Below are positions 1 through 11,963 of a stretch of DNA of 64,000 nt, one piece after another. Source of the DNA: Castanea sativa (Eukaryota; Streptophyta; Magnoliopsida; Fagales; Fagaceae). The stretch is from contig NC_134016.1 of assembly GCF_040712315.1 (NCBI RefSeq), forward strand, positions 21,888,390 through 21,952,389, read 5' to 3'. Numbering within the stretch: the stretch's first letter is position 1; every line of letters begins with the position of its first letter. The position numbers were made by a program, and so were the translations under genes. The notes below the pieces were generated by a model, which was given only the letters and a program-made list of their open reading frames with translations, was not told the DNA's origin and did no database searches.

Positions 1-326
1 AGGAGTCGTCCATCATTTTGCAGGCTATGCAACAACAATTTGAACGCATGAACGTGGTGTTTAATGAGATTCGGGATCGGATGGATAGGCAGGACACTGT
101 TATTGCTGCTTTGCATGAGAAGCGTCCCCAAAGAGGCCCTAATGCAAGAAGGCAAGAAAGGCGTTCTCACATGAATGATTCTGATGACTACCACGAGGAT
201 GAGTTTGAAGATGAAGGAGATCAAGCTTCATTGAACAATGAGGGCAGGTTTGTGCTAAGGGGAGAAAGGCGTGGCATAGGTTTCCAAAGAGATCCAAGAT
301 GGCAAGATGGCATAGGCGTGGCATGA
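1..326 (+). pseudogene. gag N-terminal fragment of a Ty3/Gypsy chromovirus-like element
   Basis: The frame is open from the window edge and ends at a stop at 324-326. It encodes a polar coiled region (QQQFERMNVVFNEIRDRMDR) followed by an Arg-rich and acidic stretch with a DEFEDEGDQ core and RRGIGF..RDPRWQDGI. From family knowledge, this is the linker just upstream of the capsid-like domain in many plant chromovirus Gag proteins. That capsid domain is absent: after RWQDGI the frame runs into unrelated sequence and stops. It is therefore a truncated remnant, not a working gene. It could instead be the start of an internally deleted non-autonomous element, since noncoding retroelement-like DNA follows directly. 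Confidence 0.6.
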
Positions 327-737
327 GGAAAAAGGCAAGAGGCAAACAAGCCCAAACATCATGAAGATGTGCTCCCAAACATAGTTGCATTCAAACAAGC
401 CATCAAAGGGGCAGACGCAACCACACAAGCAAGTCACCCCAAAGACCAACAAGCAACAAACCCACAAAGAGAAAACAAGCAAGAACATGACAAAGGGCCT
501 AGACGTAAGCAAACAAGCATAGATCTAAAGCAAAAGGCATGGAAAAGAGCAAACGAAGCACAAACATGCGTAAAGGAACTAATCAAAACCCTTAATTGAA
601 ACATGGGTATATAGATGTAGGCCTAGACCACCGGATCTAGATTTACACCCCACCCAGAAGCGAAACACAAGAAAGAGGCATAAACAAGAGATATAAAACT
701 ATAAAGCCCTAGGCATAGCATCCAAACAAAGCTTAAA

Positions 738-967
738 GAACATGAACATGTAGATCTAAACATATAAAGATAGCAAAAAGCATGTAAACATGTAGATCTA
801 AGCACAAGCATGGCAGAAAAGCACATAAACATGTAGATCCAAGCACAAGCATTGTAAAAAGCACATAAACATGTAGATTTAAGCACGAGCATGACAAAAA
901 GAACATAAACATGTAGATGTAAGCACAAGCATGGCAAAAAGCACATAAACATGTAAATCTAAGCACA
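738..967. repeat. Tandem repeat, ~41-bp unit, about 6 copies
   Basis: Six imperfect units of 40-42 bp follow each other, each with the core 'aaacatgtagatctaagc' and ending 'acaagcatggcaaa'. On the reverse strand they give a 109-codon repetitive frame rich in Cys, Leu and Phe, which I take as a by-product of the repeat. Confidence 0.8.
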
Positions 968-1450
968 AATAAGGCATTTAGACATAACTTAGCCCAAGAA
1001 GACTAGGCCAACATTATCAAAGCAATAAAACATGTTATAAAACAAGTAGACATGCTAGGAAAGTAATAAAACATGCTAGTAAGCAAGATAAAACAAGAGA
1101 TATACTAGGAAAAGCTATAAAACATGCTAGGAAGCAAGATAAAGCAATAAAAAGCTATAAAATAAAATGCACGTAGATGGTAGCTAAAAAGCAACATCTA
1201 CACCCCTAAAACACAAATCCAAGATATCAAGACTAAGGAGAGGAAGATGGGAGCAAGAACACTACCTCTTGATTGTTGTATAAAAGTATGAAATCAAACG
1301 TTTTTATGTGTGTGTTTGGAGAGAATTTAAAGAGAAAGAGAGGGAGAATCTACCTTGAAAATGCTCCAAAATGCCCAAAATTCTTTTTTTTTTTCCAGTT
1401 CTGGGGGGCTAAGGCGGTATTTATGCTGAAAAAATGACCCTTTAGCTACC

Positions 1451-1502
1451 GGTGCACCCTTAAGGGCCACCAGAGCTGGCCGACGGGCCTTTAGGGTGCA
1501 CC
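1451..1502. repeat. Inverted repeat (hairpin), ~18-bp arms
   Basis: The arms are GGTGCACCCTTAAGGGCC and GGGCCTTTAGGGTGCACC. The outer 10 bp are perfectly complementary and the inner part is slightly imperfect. The loop is about 16 nt. It lies in retroelement-derived DNA, in a position comparable to the palindrome-rich patch at 6110-6206. Confidence 0.7.
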
Positions 1503-3330
1503 AGGCTGGTGTGTTGACATCAGTAATTTTGTCCTTTTTAGTTCTGACTTCAAACTCACATTTGAAGGTCTTCCTAGTCTCCGATTAAGCTGATCTTGGT
1601 GACCCTAGAAAGATATGGATGTCTAGTTTCCAGAATATTAAAGACATTTAAATTCTAACGATCGGATCAAAAGTTATGGCCTTGAAAAATGAACAGATGC
1701 GCTCAGCACAGTTTTCAAGATATCTCAACTGTTTTAACTCTGATTTAGACTCATGAATAGTCATTGGAAAGGAAATTCAATGATCTTTGCAATAGTGTTG
1801 GTTTCAACCCATTCTGAAGGAAGGTTAAAATTAGGGTTTTTGGTGCCCACAGTAGTCAACTCTGGGTCAAATTTGGTCAAAGTTGACAAAAATCTCAAAA
1901 TAGCTTGGGTTTGATATAAAAACATGAAAAATGAAGCTTTGGGGTGATTTTGACCAATTTTGACTTTTTGTCAACTCAAGGTTGACCAAGGGCATTTTGG
2001 TCATTTTGACCTGAAAATGCACTTTGAGTGCTTCAATGTCTGAATAGGTTATGCCACGTCAATCTAGATGTTTCTGCGGTCCCAATGTGAAAAATTAATA
2101 TTTTTGGATTTTTAAGGGGTCCAGCACGCAAATCGAGGGTAGACAAGATATGGTATTTATAGAGAGAAAAAAAATTTAGTAACTTTCCTAACTTCACTTG
2201 GGCTTTAGTGACAACCAAGAAAAACATCAAAAAAAGCTAAATCTACCAATCTTTAATTTTGATAGACACAAAAATCAACCTAATACTATACTTAATCAAA
2301 AATAGTTTGAAACCCCAAATCAAAATACCAACCCACTGGCGACCAGATCAAGCTCTCTCTCTCTCTCAGCATTGCGACAAAACAAGTCGAGCCAGAGATC
2401 ATGCCACCACCACCATTGACAGTGGCTCTACCAATCGATCTCTTCTCTCCTTGATGCCTAACTTGCTATCTCTCTCTCTCTCTCCCCCATTGACAAAAAC
2501 CCAAATTATTAGTGGTTGGGTGGTATGATTAGTCCACATCTAAAAGATAGAGAGAAGCACTGAGGAGACCGGGTCAGAGGAGGGTCCATTTGATTCGGTT
2601 TTCTCTAGGGTTTACGGCCATTGACTAGACTCTATGGTGGATTAGTGGTGCTGGACAGTTGGGTTGTGTTGAATTAGGGTTTAGAGGCGCTGGTTTGGCA
2701 ATTTTGGCTACAATTTATGCAATTGATTGTCAGTTGAGACAATTAAAATTACAAATTTCTCCTTCTTTTTAACTACTTATTGGACACTTGATCTTCAACT
2801 ATGGATGACTAAATAAAAATTCAATCAAGAATACAAAAGTTACTTGGGTGACTCCTTAATAATTAAAAGTATATTATTTTCCAAAAGTTGCTTAGGTGAC
2901 ACCTTAATAATTAATTTGATTTGAATATGTTCATAACAAAATCTATCCTTATCAATGCATGCTTATTTAATTGTCAGCTAGAATTGTCCAACCGTGACTA
3001 GAACTTGACTAAACCATCTAATTCGAAGGGATCCAAATTGAAGTTTGACTAATCTAACCAAGGTGGCAATCAACAACAGGTCTTTGCTTACAAAATATGA
3101 CAACCATGGTTCGAGTTCTGGGCCTCCTTACCCGAAACCTACTCCAACCAATCCGACCAAAAACCACTATTAGACTTTGCCATTCTCCTTTATTATTTCA
3201 TCATGTTCCACCGATATGTTGCTTTCTCTGTCAAATTTGGGGAGATTCTAATCAGATCCGATGAATTCTCAACCAAGAATATGAACACACATCGATGCAT
3301 AGGTATTAGACTTACCTCACTTCATCACAA

Positions 3331-5119
3331 TGTTGACACCTCATTTTGCAACCCGCATTTAACCTCACCTAGAGTGTAAAAGGGTAATTGTGCCTTGGAA
3401 ATATGCATCTTGATTCTGGTCATTAGATCCTTAATCTCATTTCACCAAAATGATCTTGATGTTGTAACGATCAAATCGACTGGTCTTAAGCCCTAATCGG
3501 ACCACCAGATTGAAAGTTATTATCAAATCAAGTTTTAATAACTGAGATGCACTATCACAAATTGAGTCTGACCATATGTGATTATGAACAATTGATTTCA
3601 ATTGGTTATATGTATAATCAATTTGAGATCAATGATGTGTCATAATTTGATTGGTTAGGACTACATTTTATGGTAGGGTTGCACACACCTAATTAACTAG
3701 ATAATTAAACATTAATTATTTAATGAGTAATTTGTGTAATTATCTTTTTATTAGAGTAAATTTGGAATCAATTAAGTCTGAAATGGGAGTGATTGGAGCC
3801 ATTTAATGTTAATTGAGAGCTAATTTGGGACCTATTAATGTTAATTATGCTGAAACCATTTTCTAACAAATGACCTCTGCTCACTATTTCATCGATATCT
3901 CTCAGAATATTTTGAATCTGTGAATAAGGTTAACTTTCTCAGAAACTAGACATCCGAGGCTTCAATTTGAGCATAAAAACGAGACAATTCCGATTAGAAT
4001 TGAGTCAGATATGATTTTTCTAAATTGACTCTACAAACTGTTACAGCAGCTACGGGAAAACCGAATTTTTGCTTGCTCCTCACTCCTACAAATCACTACA
4101 TTTAATACTCTAGATTTCCCCCAAGGCTAAAATGAGGTCTAGGTTCATGATTCCTTATCAACCCTAATCAATATTCTTCCATTCATATTTCCTCCACCAC
4201 TACTATATAAACCCCCCTCCCCTTCATTCCAGAACATACAAAAACCCCCTCTCTTCTCCTCTCTTGAGTTCTAGGAAGTTGAGTAGTCTTGTCATATCTT
4301 GGTCTTCTTGAGACTCAAGGTATTAAGTAAGACCCACTCTTCCTCTCCTAACTCTTCTTTTCCTCCACCCTTAGGACCTCTACCAAGAGTCTCCTCCTCC
4401 ACCATATGGATCTTGCATGAAGGTATAATCCTTTTCCCCTAACTTGTTCTTTGTGTTGTCATGATTAGAATTTAGGATTAAAGAATGATAGTAATTATTT
4501 AAATTCCCTTGAATATGTTTGAATGTTCTTAAATATTCTTATGTGTTCTTCACATGCCATTGGTTGTTCATCACATATTCATGCATAAACACTAGTTTTG
4601 ATCTTAAATACACATCAAAAATATGAAAAAACATGTTTGTTTCATAATTCTTTCAAATCCTTGAATCTAGGATATCACCATACACACATTCACTAGAATT
4701 TATTTTTCAATCCAAATGCAATGCTTAATAAATTGAATTAGGGTTCATCACATGCACACGCATTAAATTCGATATGCAAATTGTTTGACATATTGGATGA
4801 TGTGATATAAATGTTGGCCACCATAGTCTAGAAGACCGGTTTCACCGAGCAAGGTGGGTGCCTAACACCTTCCCACCTTGTAACATAGCCTCCAAACTTA
4901 GATCAAGGGTTAGTAGATCAAATGTTTATCCATGTAATTTTCAATTTTTAGATTGTGAGTAGGAAATAAAGCCATGTACATTATCTTAGATTGTATCTAG
5001 GACCAAAGCCATGTAATTTTCCTATGGTCAATGTAAATTCAATTGAAAATTAATAAAATGAGGAATTTTTCAATTTTGGTTTTCTTATTTTTCCAATAAT
5101 TAAATAAGTGGCGACTCCA
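3331..5119 (+). mobile_element. Probable 5' LTR plus primer-binding site of an Ogre/Tat-like Gypsy element
   Basis: The segment starts TGTTGACACCTCATTTTG, the form of many plant Tat/Ogre LTR starts as I recall them. It contains a TATA-like 'actatataaacccccc' near 4201 and the phrase 'ggtgggtgcctaacaccttcccacc' near 4852. About 10 bp past its likely end (about 5097) comes TGGCGACTCCA at 5109-5119, matching the tRNA-Arg-type primer site described for Ogre elements. I did not find a matching second LTR or a TSD, so the ends are approximate. No coding sequence is inside. Confidence 0.5.
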
Positions 5120-5473
5120 TTGTAAAACCCTTAATCTAAAAGGGAAAATATAACTAGTCGAACCTCCATTTTGAGAGGCAATCGCACGACTCCACCCATT
5201 CACATGGGTTTGGCCCAACACTCTATGAAACGGGCTGGGGGCGCGGTCTCTTACACACAACACCTATGCATTAATGTGTGTTCATATTCAAATGTGTTCA
5301 TGGAATTCAGCTAACAAAAACCCTAATAAAACATCTAAGCAAGAGAACAAAATACCACATGTTAAAACCCTAAACCAGAACTCAAAAACATGAAAAACAA
5401 AGCTACACAGAGACTAAACATATGAAGGAAAACAAGAAAAATGGAGGAAAGTGGATCTAGGTTTCTAGACATG

Positions 5474-5580
5474 AGTGTGCGTTCGCATACATAGGGTATG
5501 CATGCGCATCCCAATTGTATGTGTACGCACACTACTAGTATATGATGCCTGCATAAAGTATGCGCACGCATACACACCCA
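5474..5580. repeat. Cluster of alternating purine-pyrimidine palindromic words
   Basis: Words such as TGTGCG, TATGCATGCGCAT, GTGTACGCACAC and TATGCGCACGCATAC follow one another over ~105 bp. Most are CG-centred palindromes with alternating purine and pyrimidine. A second cluster of the same kind is at 6110-6206. Confidence 0.6.
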
Positions 5581-6109
5581 GAACCCTAAACCCAGCAACA
5601 CGAAACAAAAATCAAAAGAAAACAAGAAACTAACAACCTATCGTGCTTCTAGTACGAATACAAAACAAATCTAAACTATTATAAACATGTTAAAGCAATA
5701 AAAACATGCTAACAAAAAACAAAACAAAGAAAAGTGAAGAGCCAAAATTAGAACATTTACTAACACAAGAACTCTCTAGAGCTTGATTTGACCATTTCCC
5801 TCAGTCAATCTAATCAACAACAAAACTAGCAGGTTAGTAAGCTTTAGAACTCAAAGGCCAAGACCAAAATAGGCCTAAACAAGTAAAACTTGCCTTGAGG
5901 ATGTTTTGTGAAAAACTCCCTCTTTAATTTACTATTTACTAGTGAATCTTCTGTATTTTCCCCTCTTCTTGAAAAAATGCATTTTATGGCTTTTTATAGT
6001 GGTAAAATAGGGGTGTGGGGCGGCTCCCAAAGAATGTAGGATTCATTCCAGACTAATTTATGTGCAAAAAAAAAAAAAAACTTTCCTTTCATAGTTTTTG
6101 GAACCCTAG

Positions 6110-6206
6110 ATGCGTAAGCATACTTGGGGTATGCGTGGTCATACCCTAAGTATGCGTACGCATGGTTTGAGTATACGTGCACATACACGTGTATGCGTAC
6201 ACACCC
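6110..6206. repeat. Second cluster of alternating purine-pyrimidine palindromic words
   Basis: The stretch contains TGCGTAAGCATAC, TATGCGTGGTCATACCC, TATGCGTACGCAT, TATACGTGCAC and ACACGTGTATGCGTACAC. The density of CG, TATGCG and self-complementary words is far above the AT-rich surroundings. Confidence 0.6.
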
Positions 6207-6309
6207 TTAGGGTTTCCTGTGCCTTTCTTTTCCAAAAATAAGTTTATATTTTCCATAAATAATTCCTCAAGTCAAGATTTTACGTGATGGGACCCTAAAT
6301 CAACCTTGG

Positions 6310-7328
6310 TGATAGGCTAAGAATGTATTGACCCCTTTGGTAGATTAATCAATTAATTAGCCAAGTTAATTAATTAGATTCAATTACATGCAACAAGCAT
6401 GGTAGCACAAACAAATCACCAAATAACTAAATGCAGCAGAAAATAAATTTGACACGGGTGATTTATTTACGAATGGGGAAAACCACCAAGGCAAAACTCC
6501 ACCGGATGAATTTAAGGTCACCACTCCCGATAATCTACTATTATCAAAACAAGCGGTTACAAATAAAGGAATCCCAGTATCTTATACTAACCTACAGTTG
6601 AACCCTTATTCCAATACACAATTGGACTTGTAATGTAGTGACAATCTCTCATTTTAATGCACGGCTCCAAGTACATGACTAACCAACTGATGCACGGATC
6701 CCAGTACGCGACTTACTCCTTTTCATGAATCCAAGTACGTGACTAACACACCAACTTAAGGAAGATGTTGGCTGTAAAGTTCTTCAATTTATTCAAATGA
6801 TGAAGATCAAAAAGCTCATTGGTAACAAAACCCTTGGCGCAAAGACGCAGTAACTTCTTCAATGAAAAGATGAACTAGGTCAACTTTTGTCTTCAGTCAC
6901 ACAATGCATTAAGGGATGCTCTGATTCCTTGTGCAACTCATTCGTGACAACCTTTAAAATAATCCATATATATGTCTAAGGTTGTGAGAAAGGAAACCCT
7001 ATACAAATACACTTGGATATGTATGAAAACAGATCTGGAAATCTGAATTTCGTAATTCTCGATGAATACCATTTTGTCAAGCTACTGTCAAGCAAACACA
7101 TTAAACCTCGATAGATATTATCTGTCGAGCTATATGTCGAGCTTTAATGAACATCACTTTCTTCACTTGTCTCTTAAACAATTTTGCATGGCTTTAATAC
7201 TAGACTTAAACTCTTGTTCCATGAAGTATTAAACACATCCACCCAAATACAAATAAAGTATGTTTTGTCAAAGAATTAGCCAATACATAATAACATATGT
7301 TCTAACAAGTTCCACATATGTCCTAATA
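6310..7328 (-). mobile_element. 3' LTR of a truncated Copia-type element (reverse orientation)
   Basis: This 1019-bp segment is the reverse-complement relative of the solo LTR at 46545-47573. Both share the end CCTATCA and the start region with GGACATATG and GAACATATG, as well as long internal stretches (for example the 'caattggactt' region). The 5' end of the LTR on the minus strand is preceded by a polypurine tract (7329-7342). The terminal TG of the start appears mutated to TA. Only the 3' end of the element is present, because its internal part stops near 8138. Confidence 0.75.
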
Positions 7329-7342
7329 ATCTCCCCCTTTGG
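7329..7342 (-). other. Polypurine tract of the Copia element
   Basis: On the minus strand the sequence reads CCAAAGGGGGAGAT, directly before the LTR start. That is the expected position and composition of the plus-strand priming site. Confidence 0.7.
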
Positions 7343-7643
7343 CAATCTGTGACAAAACCATAACAAACAAATGAAGTATGAGAGAAGTCATAAATTACTA
7401 AACTTATAATCACTTGTTGAATACAATAAAATCTAATCCTAACGAAAACTCTAGAAAAACTTTGCAAGAATAGAGTTCATGACATGATAGATTTTGACAA
7501 CCTGTCTTTCTGAAACACTTTAAACAAAACTCATCAAGGCATCTTAGTGTGAAATAGAAATAAGAGATTGCATACATAAAGAAACACGTGTATAAAGAGA
7601 AAAAAGAAACAACACATGGAGAGATAGGTGAAAAAGAAACATA

Positions 7644-7675
<32 letters not shown>

Positions 7676-8138
7676 CAATAAGAGTACAAAGTATATGACT
7701 GAAAGGTCACAAAACCAGTGTACAAAAGAATAATGTAACTAGATAAAGAAAAGAAAAGTACATATAAATCCTCACTACATCCCTCATAGAAGTAATCACT
7801 CCCCCTAACAAAAAGGTTCTATGCTAACTTTCCCCCTAAATACATGATTACTCTCATCCCAAAATTACTCCCCCTTTTTGTCACGAGTGACAAAGGGTAA
7901 GTCATCACTGAGAGGTCATCTCATCAACACCGGAAGAGCTACCATCCTCATCCTCATTATCATCATCACCATCCTCATCTGCCGAAGCCTTAAGTGAAGG
8001 GGAGGGAGAAGCAATAAAGCCACCCATCTGAGCCTGTCGTCGAGCAATACGGCCAACATGAGTGTTGACTAGATACAACTTAGTAGTGAAAGTATCAAGG
8101 CGAGCATCCATGCTCTCAAGCTGCGCCGTGGGGTACAA
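7343..8138 (-). mobile_element. Internal 3' remnant of the same Copia element
   Basis: This is noncoding except for the ORF piece at 7905-8138. It holds an (AT)n run near 7648-7676 and an imperfect hairpin at about 7872-7898 (CCCTTTTTGTCAC / GTGACAAAGGG). 'ctccccct' phrases repeat near 7331, 7800 and 7867. The remnant ends where a short 'acaaaatgaggtgtctaca' LTR-tip-like sequence begins (about 8137-8155). Confidence 0.55.
7905..8138 (-). pseudogene. C-terminal piece of a retroelement-encoded protein
   Basis: The 77 codons read through a Leu/Val-rich coiled segment (MDARLDTFTTKLYLVNTHV), a basic GRIARRQAQMGGF motif and an acidic tail (DEDGDDDNEDEDGSSSG). This matches my memory of the C-terminal end of extra (env-like or 'plant transposon protein') ORFs in plant retroelements. 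The N-terminal part is missing at the junction near 8138. It could also be a gag-related tail; the assignment rests on motif style only. Confidence 0.4.
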
Positions 8139-9632
8139 AATGAGGTGTCTACATACCCACGGTCAGCAACGGGTGGCACAATTCCAAACACGACGTGCTT
8201 GAGTCAAGTGACAACTTCACCTTAAAACCAACCCGAGCCAACCCATGGACACTCTTATTGTCAGCCTTCTTTTTTAATAAAATATGATTTAATTTGAACT
8301 TCAAATATATTTTCTTTTGTGATATGATGTGATCTATATAAATATTTTATTGTATGTATTCCATTTTATATAATAAATTCATGATTATGATGAAGATCCT
8401 CATAATATATTCCTTGTCCAAAAATAATCTAATAACACACTAGTGGAGGCTAGCTGACTCGATTAGGTGAGCTTGGGTGTTTAACACCTTCCTAAGCCCA
8501 TACCTGAACTCTAAATAAACTGGTTCATTAGAAATTTGCTTCAGAGTCCAAAGTAATTGCTCGGCCTAACTAGGTGGCCAATCCCACTATTTACCCTAAC
8601 CTTGAGTTAGTGGCATACTCCCAGGCCTATGTCTAGGATGGGCCCATACAAGCTTGCACTGTTTAACTTAAGGTGCTCACATATGTACTATAGCATTCCA
8701 CACACACATGTGCACACACACACACACAAAGACACACATAGTCAAAATTGCATTGACCTCCTCTAAGGTTTGCTATAGTTATACTCGCTACCTTTCTAGT
8801 TTGAAATCAAACACTTACCTGGCTGCCTTGGATGTGTAATGTCGTTAGTTAACTTTAAAATAGTTAGAAAGGAACCAAAGCATTGCGAAATTCATTATTT
8901 ATCCTCCCACTTGACAACTAGCTATTAGCATTGTACATTAAATTGGATGTTGTGTGATTGGATTTTTTAATGGCTCTTGTAATCAAATGGTTCTTGTACT
9001 ATTGGACGTCCATCCCCAAACTCTTCATAGTTGATCTCTACTACTTGACATGTAAAAGAAAAACAATGTGAACAATGAATCATTTTTGCCTTCATTAACC
9101 AATTCCTTCCTCAATTATTAATAATCAACATTTGAAACCATGAAGCTGCAATTTTCCATCGAAAATTAGGAAGCACCCCAACCTAACTCAACCATCTCAT
9201 ACCAACAACCTAAGATGAATTAACTCATGTTAACCCTAAACTAGTACCCATACTTATCAACCACATTGCACATTGCCTGAAATCAACAACCCACCAAAGC
9301 ACCTCATCCAAAAATCTGGCTTACCTAATTCTTGTTTAATTGTTATGTATAGCTCCTTGAGTAACAACAATGCCACACAACCCCTTCAATAAATGAAAAA
9401 TATTTAACCAGCCCATCCCACAACACACTACCATTCGCAGTGAACCTTGACCATTCATGCTTTGTGGTCAAAGCTTGAACCATTGTAGAGCTTTGCCATT
9501 TGAGACCAAACCAAGCTTCATACGAGTTACCCACTCACACTGAAGAAGAGAGGAGAAGCTTGATATGAGAGAGTTATAAAGCAAGAAGGGAGAGAAGGAA
9601 GCCAAAATAGAAATTCATGAATTAGAAGCTTA
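8139..9632. other. Intergenic DNA with short LTR-like fragments
   Basis: No gene is recognised. 8440-8670 contains 'gcttgggtgtttaacaccttcctaagccc', which resembles the 3' part of the LTR at 3331-5100 and suggests a degraded fragment. A (CA)n run lies at about 8705-8728. The rest is AT-rich with no supported feature. Confidence 0.4.
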
Positions 9633-10715
9633 GGCATTGTTTGGTTCCTCAAAATTTTTTTTTTAGTTTTCATTTTCAAAACTTTGTTCTTATAATCCAT
9701 TTTCGTAACTCAAAAAACCACTTGCATTTGTTTGACATAAATTTTCTAGTCCAGTATGTTTCCCCCCTCCCTTTTTATCTTCCAATTAAAATTCACCACC
9801 AAATTAATCACAATAATAGCACTACTAATAGTCAAATTTTCTCTCCAAATATATCAAACTCCATAGCCACAACAACAACATAAAACATCAAACACTACCA
9901 AAACTCAAAAGACCCCACAAAAACCCACCACCATGAAAACACGACCACACCATGAACCCTAACCCAATGGATCCAAACACCATGAAAACATAATTAAACA
10001 AAAACCCACAAAGCTCCACCACTAAAATACCATAAACATACAACCAAGCAAAAACCTATTATAACCATGGATCCAAACACCATGAAACACATAGACAAGC
10101 AAAAGCCCACAAAACCCTATCATTGAAATTCCACAAACCCATAGCCAAGCAAAAACCCACAAAAGAAAATCCCATTAAACTCACATTCAAGCTCCATTCC
10201 AAGTTGTCAATATATAAGAGTCACTGCTTGTGAAATAAAGAGAAAGATATTAGAGTCACACACAGAGAAAAAGGGAACTGAGGAAGGGGAGAAATAAATT
10301 TGTGTGTGTATGTGTCTGAGAGAGAGTGAGAGAGAGAAATCTAAGTACTCCAAAGTGAACAAAATACGTAGATAGAGAGAGAGGGAAAGAGACTAATCTA
10401 AGTTGAGATGATCTAGGTAGAACAATTGGTCTAATAAAAATGAAAAACTGAGAGAGATGAGAGACTTTCTTTAAGTCGTTTATGAGAATTGAAATAGTCG
10501 CTGGGGCTTTTAGTGCAAAGTTTGTCTCGAATGAAACAAGATATGTGTGTGGGTCCCAATGATTTCAATTTTATTGCTAGAATGTCACCATAACTCAATT
10601 CTCATAAGTCATAATTTGAAAACTCCAAAATTTTGTTCTTAGCCTTTGTTCTCTTTCTTATATTTTTGGATACTGAATACGAATAATTGAGAACAAAAAA
10701 TGGAACCAAATAGAT
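9633..10715. mobile_element. Possible PIF/Harbinger-like nonautonomous element
   Basis: The left end after TTA reads GGCATTGTTTGGTTCC. Near 10700 the right side has the inverted phrase GGAACCAAATAG. Internal A/T-rich arms (for example 'tttttagttttcattttc' against 'gaaaattgaaaac') are also roughly inverted. I found no clean right boundary or TSD, so both the class and the end are tentative. Confidence 0.3.
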
Positions 10716-11903
10716 TTTCATGTGGTGGTGCCCAACAGAAAACAAGAAATGAAAATTGAAAACAATGTGTTTTTAATGAAAGCAAATAGGTTTTTACCTT
10801 TTTGAAATCAAAATGCTTGAGAATTAGATAAATTAATTACCTTTAATTGATTGTGAGAGGTCTTTAAGAGTATTTGGTAGATCAGTGAATTGGGGATAAA
10901 TGGTTTGAAAATTTTGTTATTTTATTTTGTCGGACTAGTGTGTCACATAGAATCCTATAGCTATTTTTTTTTTCCTTTCTTCTTCATTATTCTTAATTAT
11001 TTAATGATTGCACAATTTTTTGTTTCCCTCTTTAACACCTTTAATTTCTCTTCCTCCATTTGATTATTCTTCTCTTCTTTAAGCTGGTTCAATTGCCTTT
11101 CTTCCTCAATTTGATTATTCCTCTCTCTATTAAGCCGGTTCAATTGCCTTATGGCATTTTTTTTCTTTATATTTATTCTCCTCCATTATTCGCATTTAAC
11201 ATTTTTTTTCCTTCTTTGTACTCTTTTATTGTTTCATATTTTTCCTTCACAAATCTCTCAATTCTCTTTTATGTTATCGAATAGTAGTGATCAATTGATA
11301 CTTAAGTCTTTGGCTTCCTTCTAGCGCCTTCAACTTTACTCCCCTTCCCCTGCCCCCCCCCCCCAAAAAAAAGAATTAGCTCCTCATCCGTCCCTAAAAA
11401 ACCAATCAATTTTACATTCCAAGACATTAAAATTATTTTTCCTTATTTTCTTTCATTTACTTCTCTATTCAAATAGCTTCTCATGTTCCTTGCCTCTTTA
11501 TTTCCACTTTTTCTCCTTAATAGCCCCATAAACACAAATGGTATAAATATAATAGTGGTCGCCCCATAATTACAAATGATATAAATGTAATAGTGCTTGC
11601 CCTCAAAGCAAAAATATATCAATATAATAGAATAATGGGTTCCAAAACATTTCCGATGAGTAAAGATTTTGATTTTATGTACCTTATTTTTAGATTTGCA
11701 TAAGTTTTCTCTCTATTTTTTTTTTGTAAGTTGTTTTCATCCTTGTCGGTTTATAGATTTTTTCTTCTTTTTGATTGATTAGGGGTATAGTTTCATAGCA
11801 AGAGATATGGGTCTTGCCTCGATCGCTTTCATTGCCCTCGATTGCTTTCACTACAAGTGCAAGGAGGCCTGTGACATCCACTAGAGTTTTCATATTGGCT
11901 TAA

Positions 11904-11906
<3 letters not shown>

Positions 11907-11960
<54 letters not shown>
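11907..11960. repeat. (TC)27 microsatellite
   Basis: An uninterrupted TC dinucleotide run of 54 bp. Confidence 0.95.

Positions 11961-11963
<3 letters not shown>

Larger units (their letters stand above)
327..3330. other. Eroded retroelement-derived noncoding DNA
   Basis: I see no gene here. The left part is A-rich and shares phrases such as 'ataaaacatgcta' and 'aaagcaataaaa' with 5650-5730, so both are probably the same untranslated part of related LTR elements. It holds a ~41-bp tandem repeat (738-967), an inverted repeat (1451-1502) and a cluster of TTGAC/GTCAA motifs (about 1855-2015). The stretch 2340-2490 is a CT-rich low-complexity patch. Short frames in it are low-complexity and have no recognisable domain. 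Confidence 0.45.
5120..6309. other. Leader-like noncoding DNA downstream of the Ogre-like LTR
   Basis: This follows the primer-binding site and has no domain-bearing frame. It is A-rich and similar in style and in some phrases to 1000-1440. It contains two clusters of alternating purine-pyrimidine palindromes (5474-5580 and 6110-6206). It ends abruptly at the Copia LTR boundary at 6310, so I infer that the Gypsy element was interrupted or truncated there. Confidence 0.4.

Noticed and set aside
623..952. 109-codon Cys/Leu/Phe-rich minus-strand frame
   Set aside because: Produced by translation of the 41-bp tandem repeat; no independent support.
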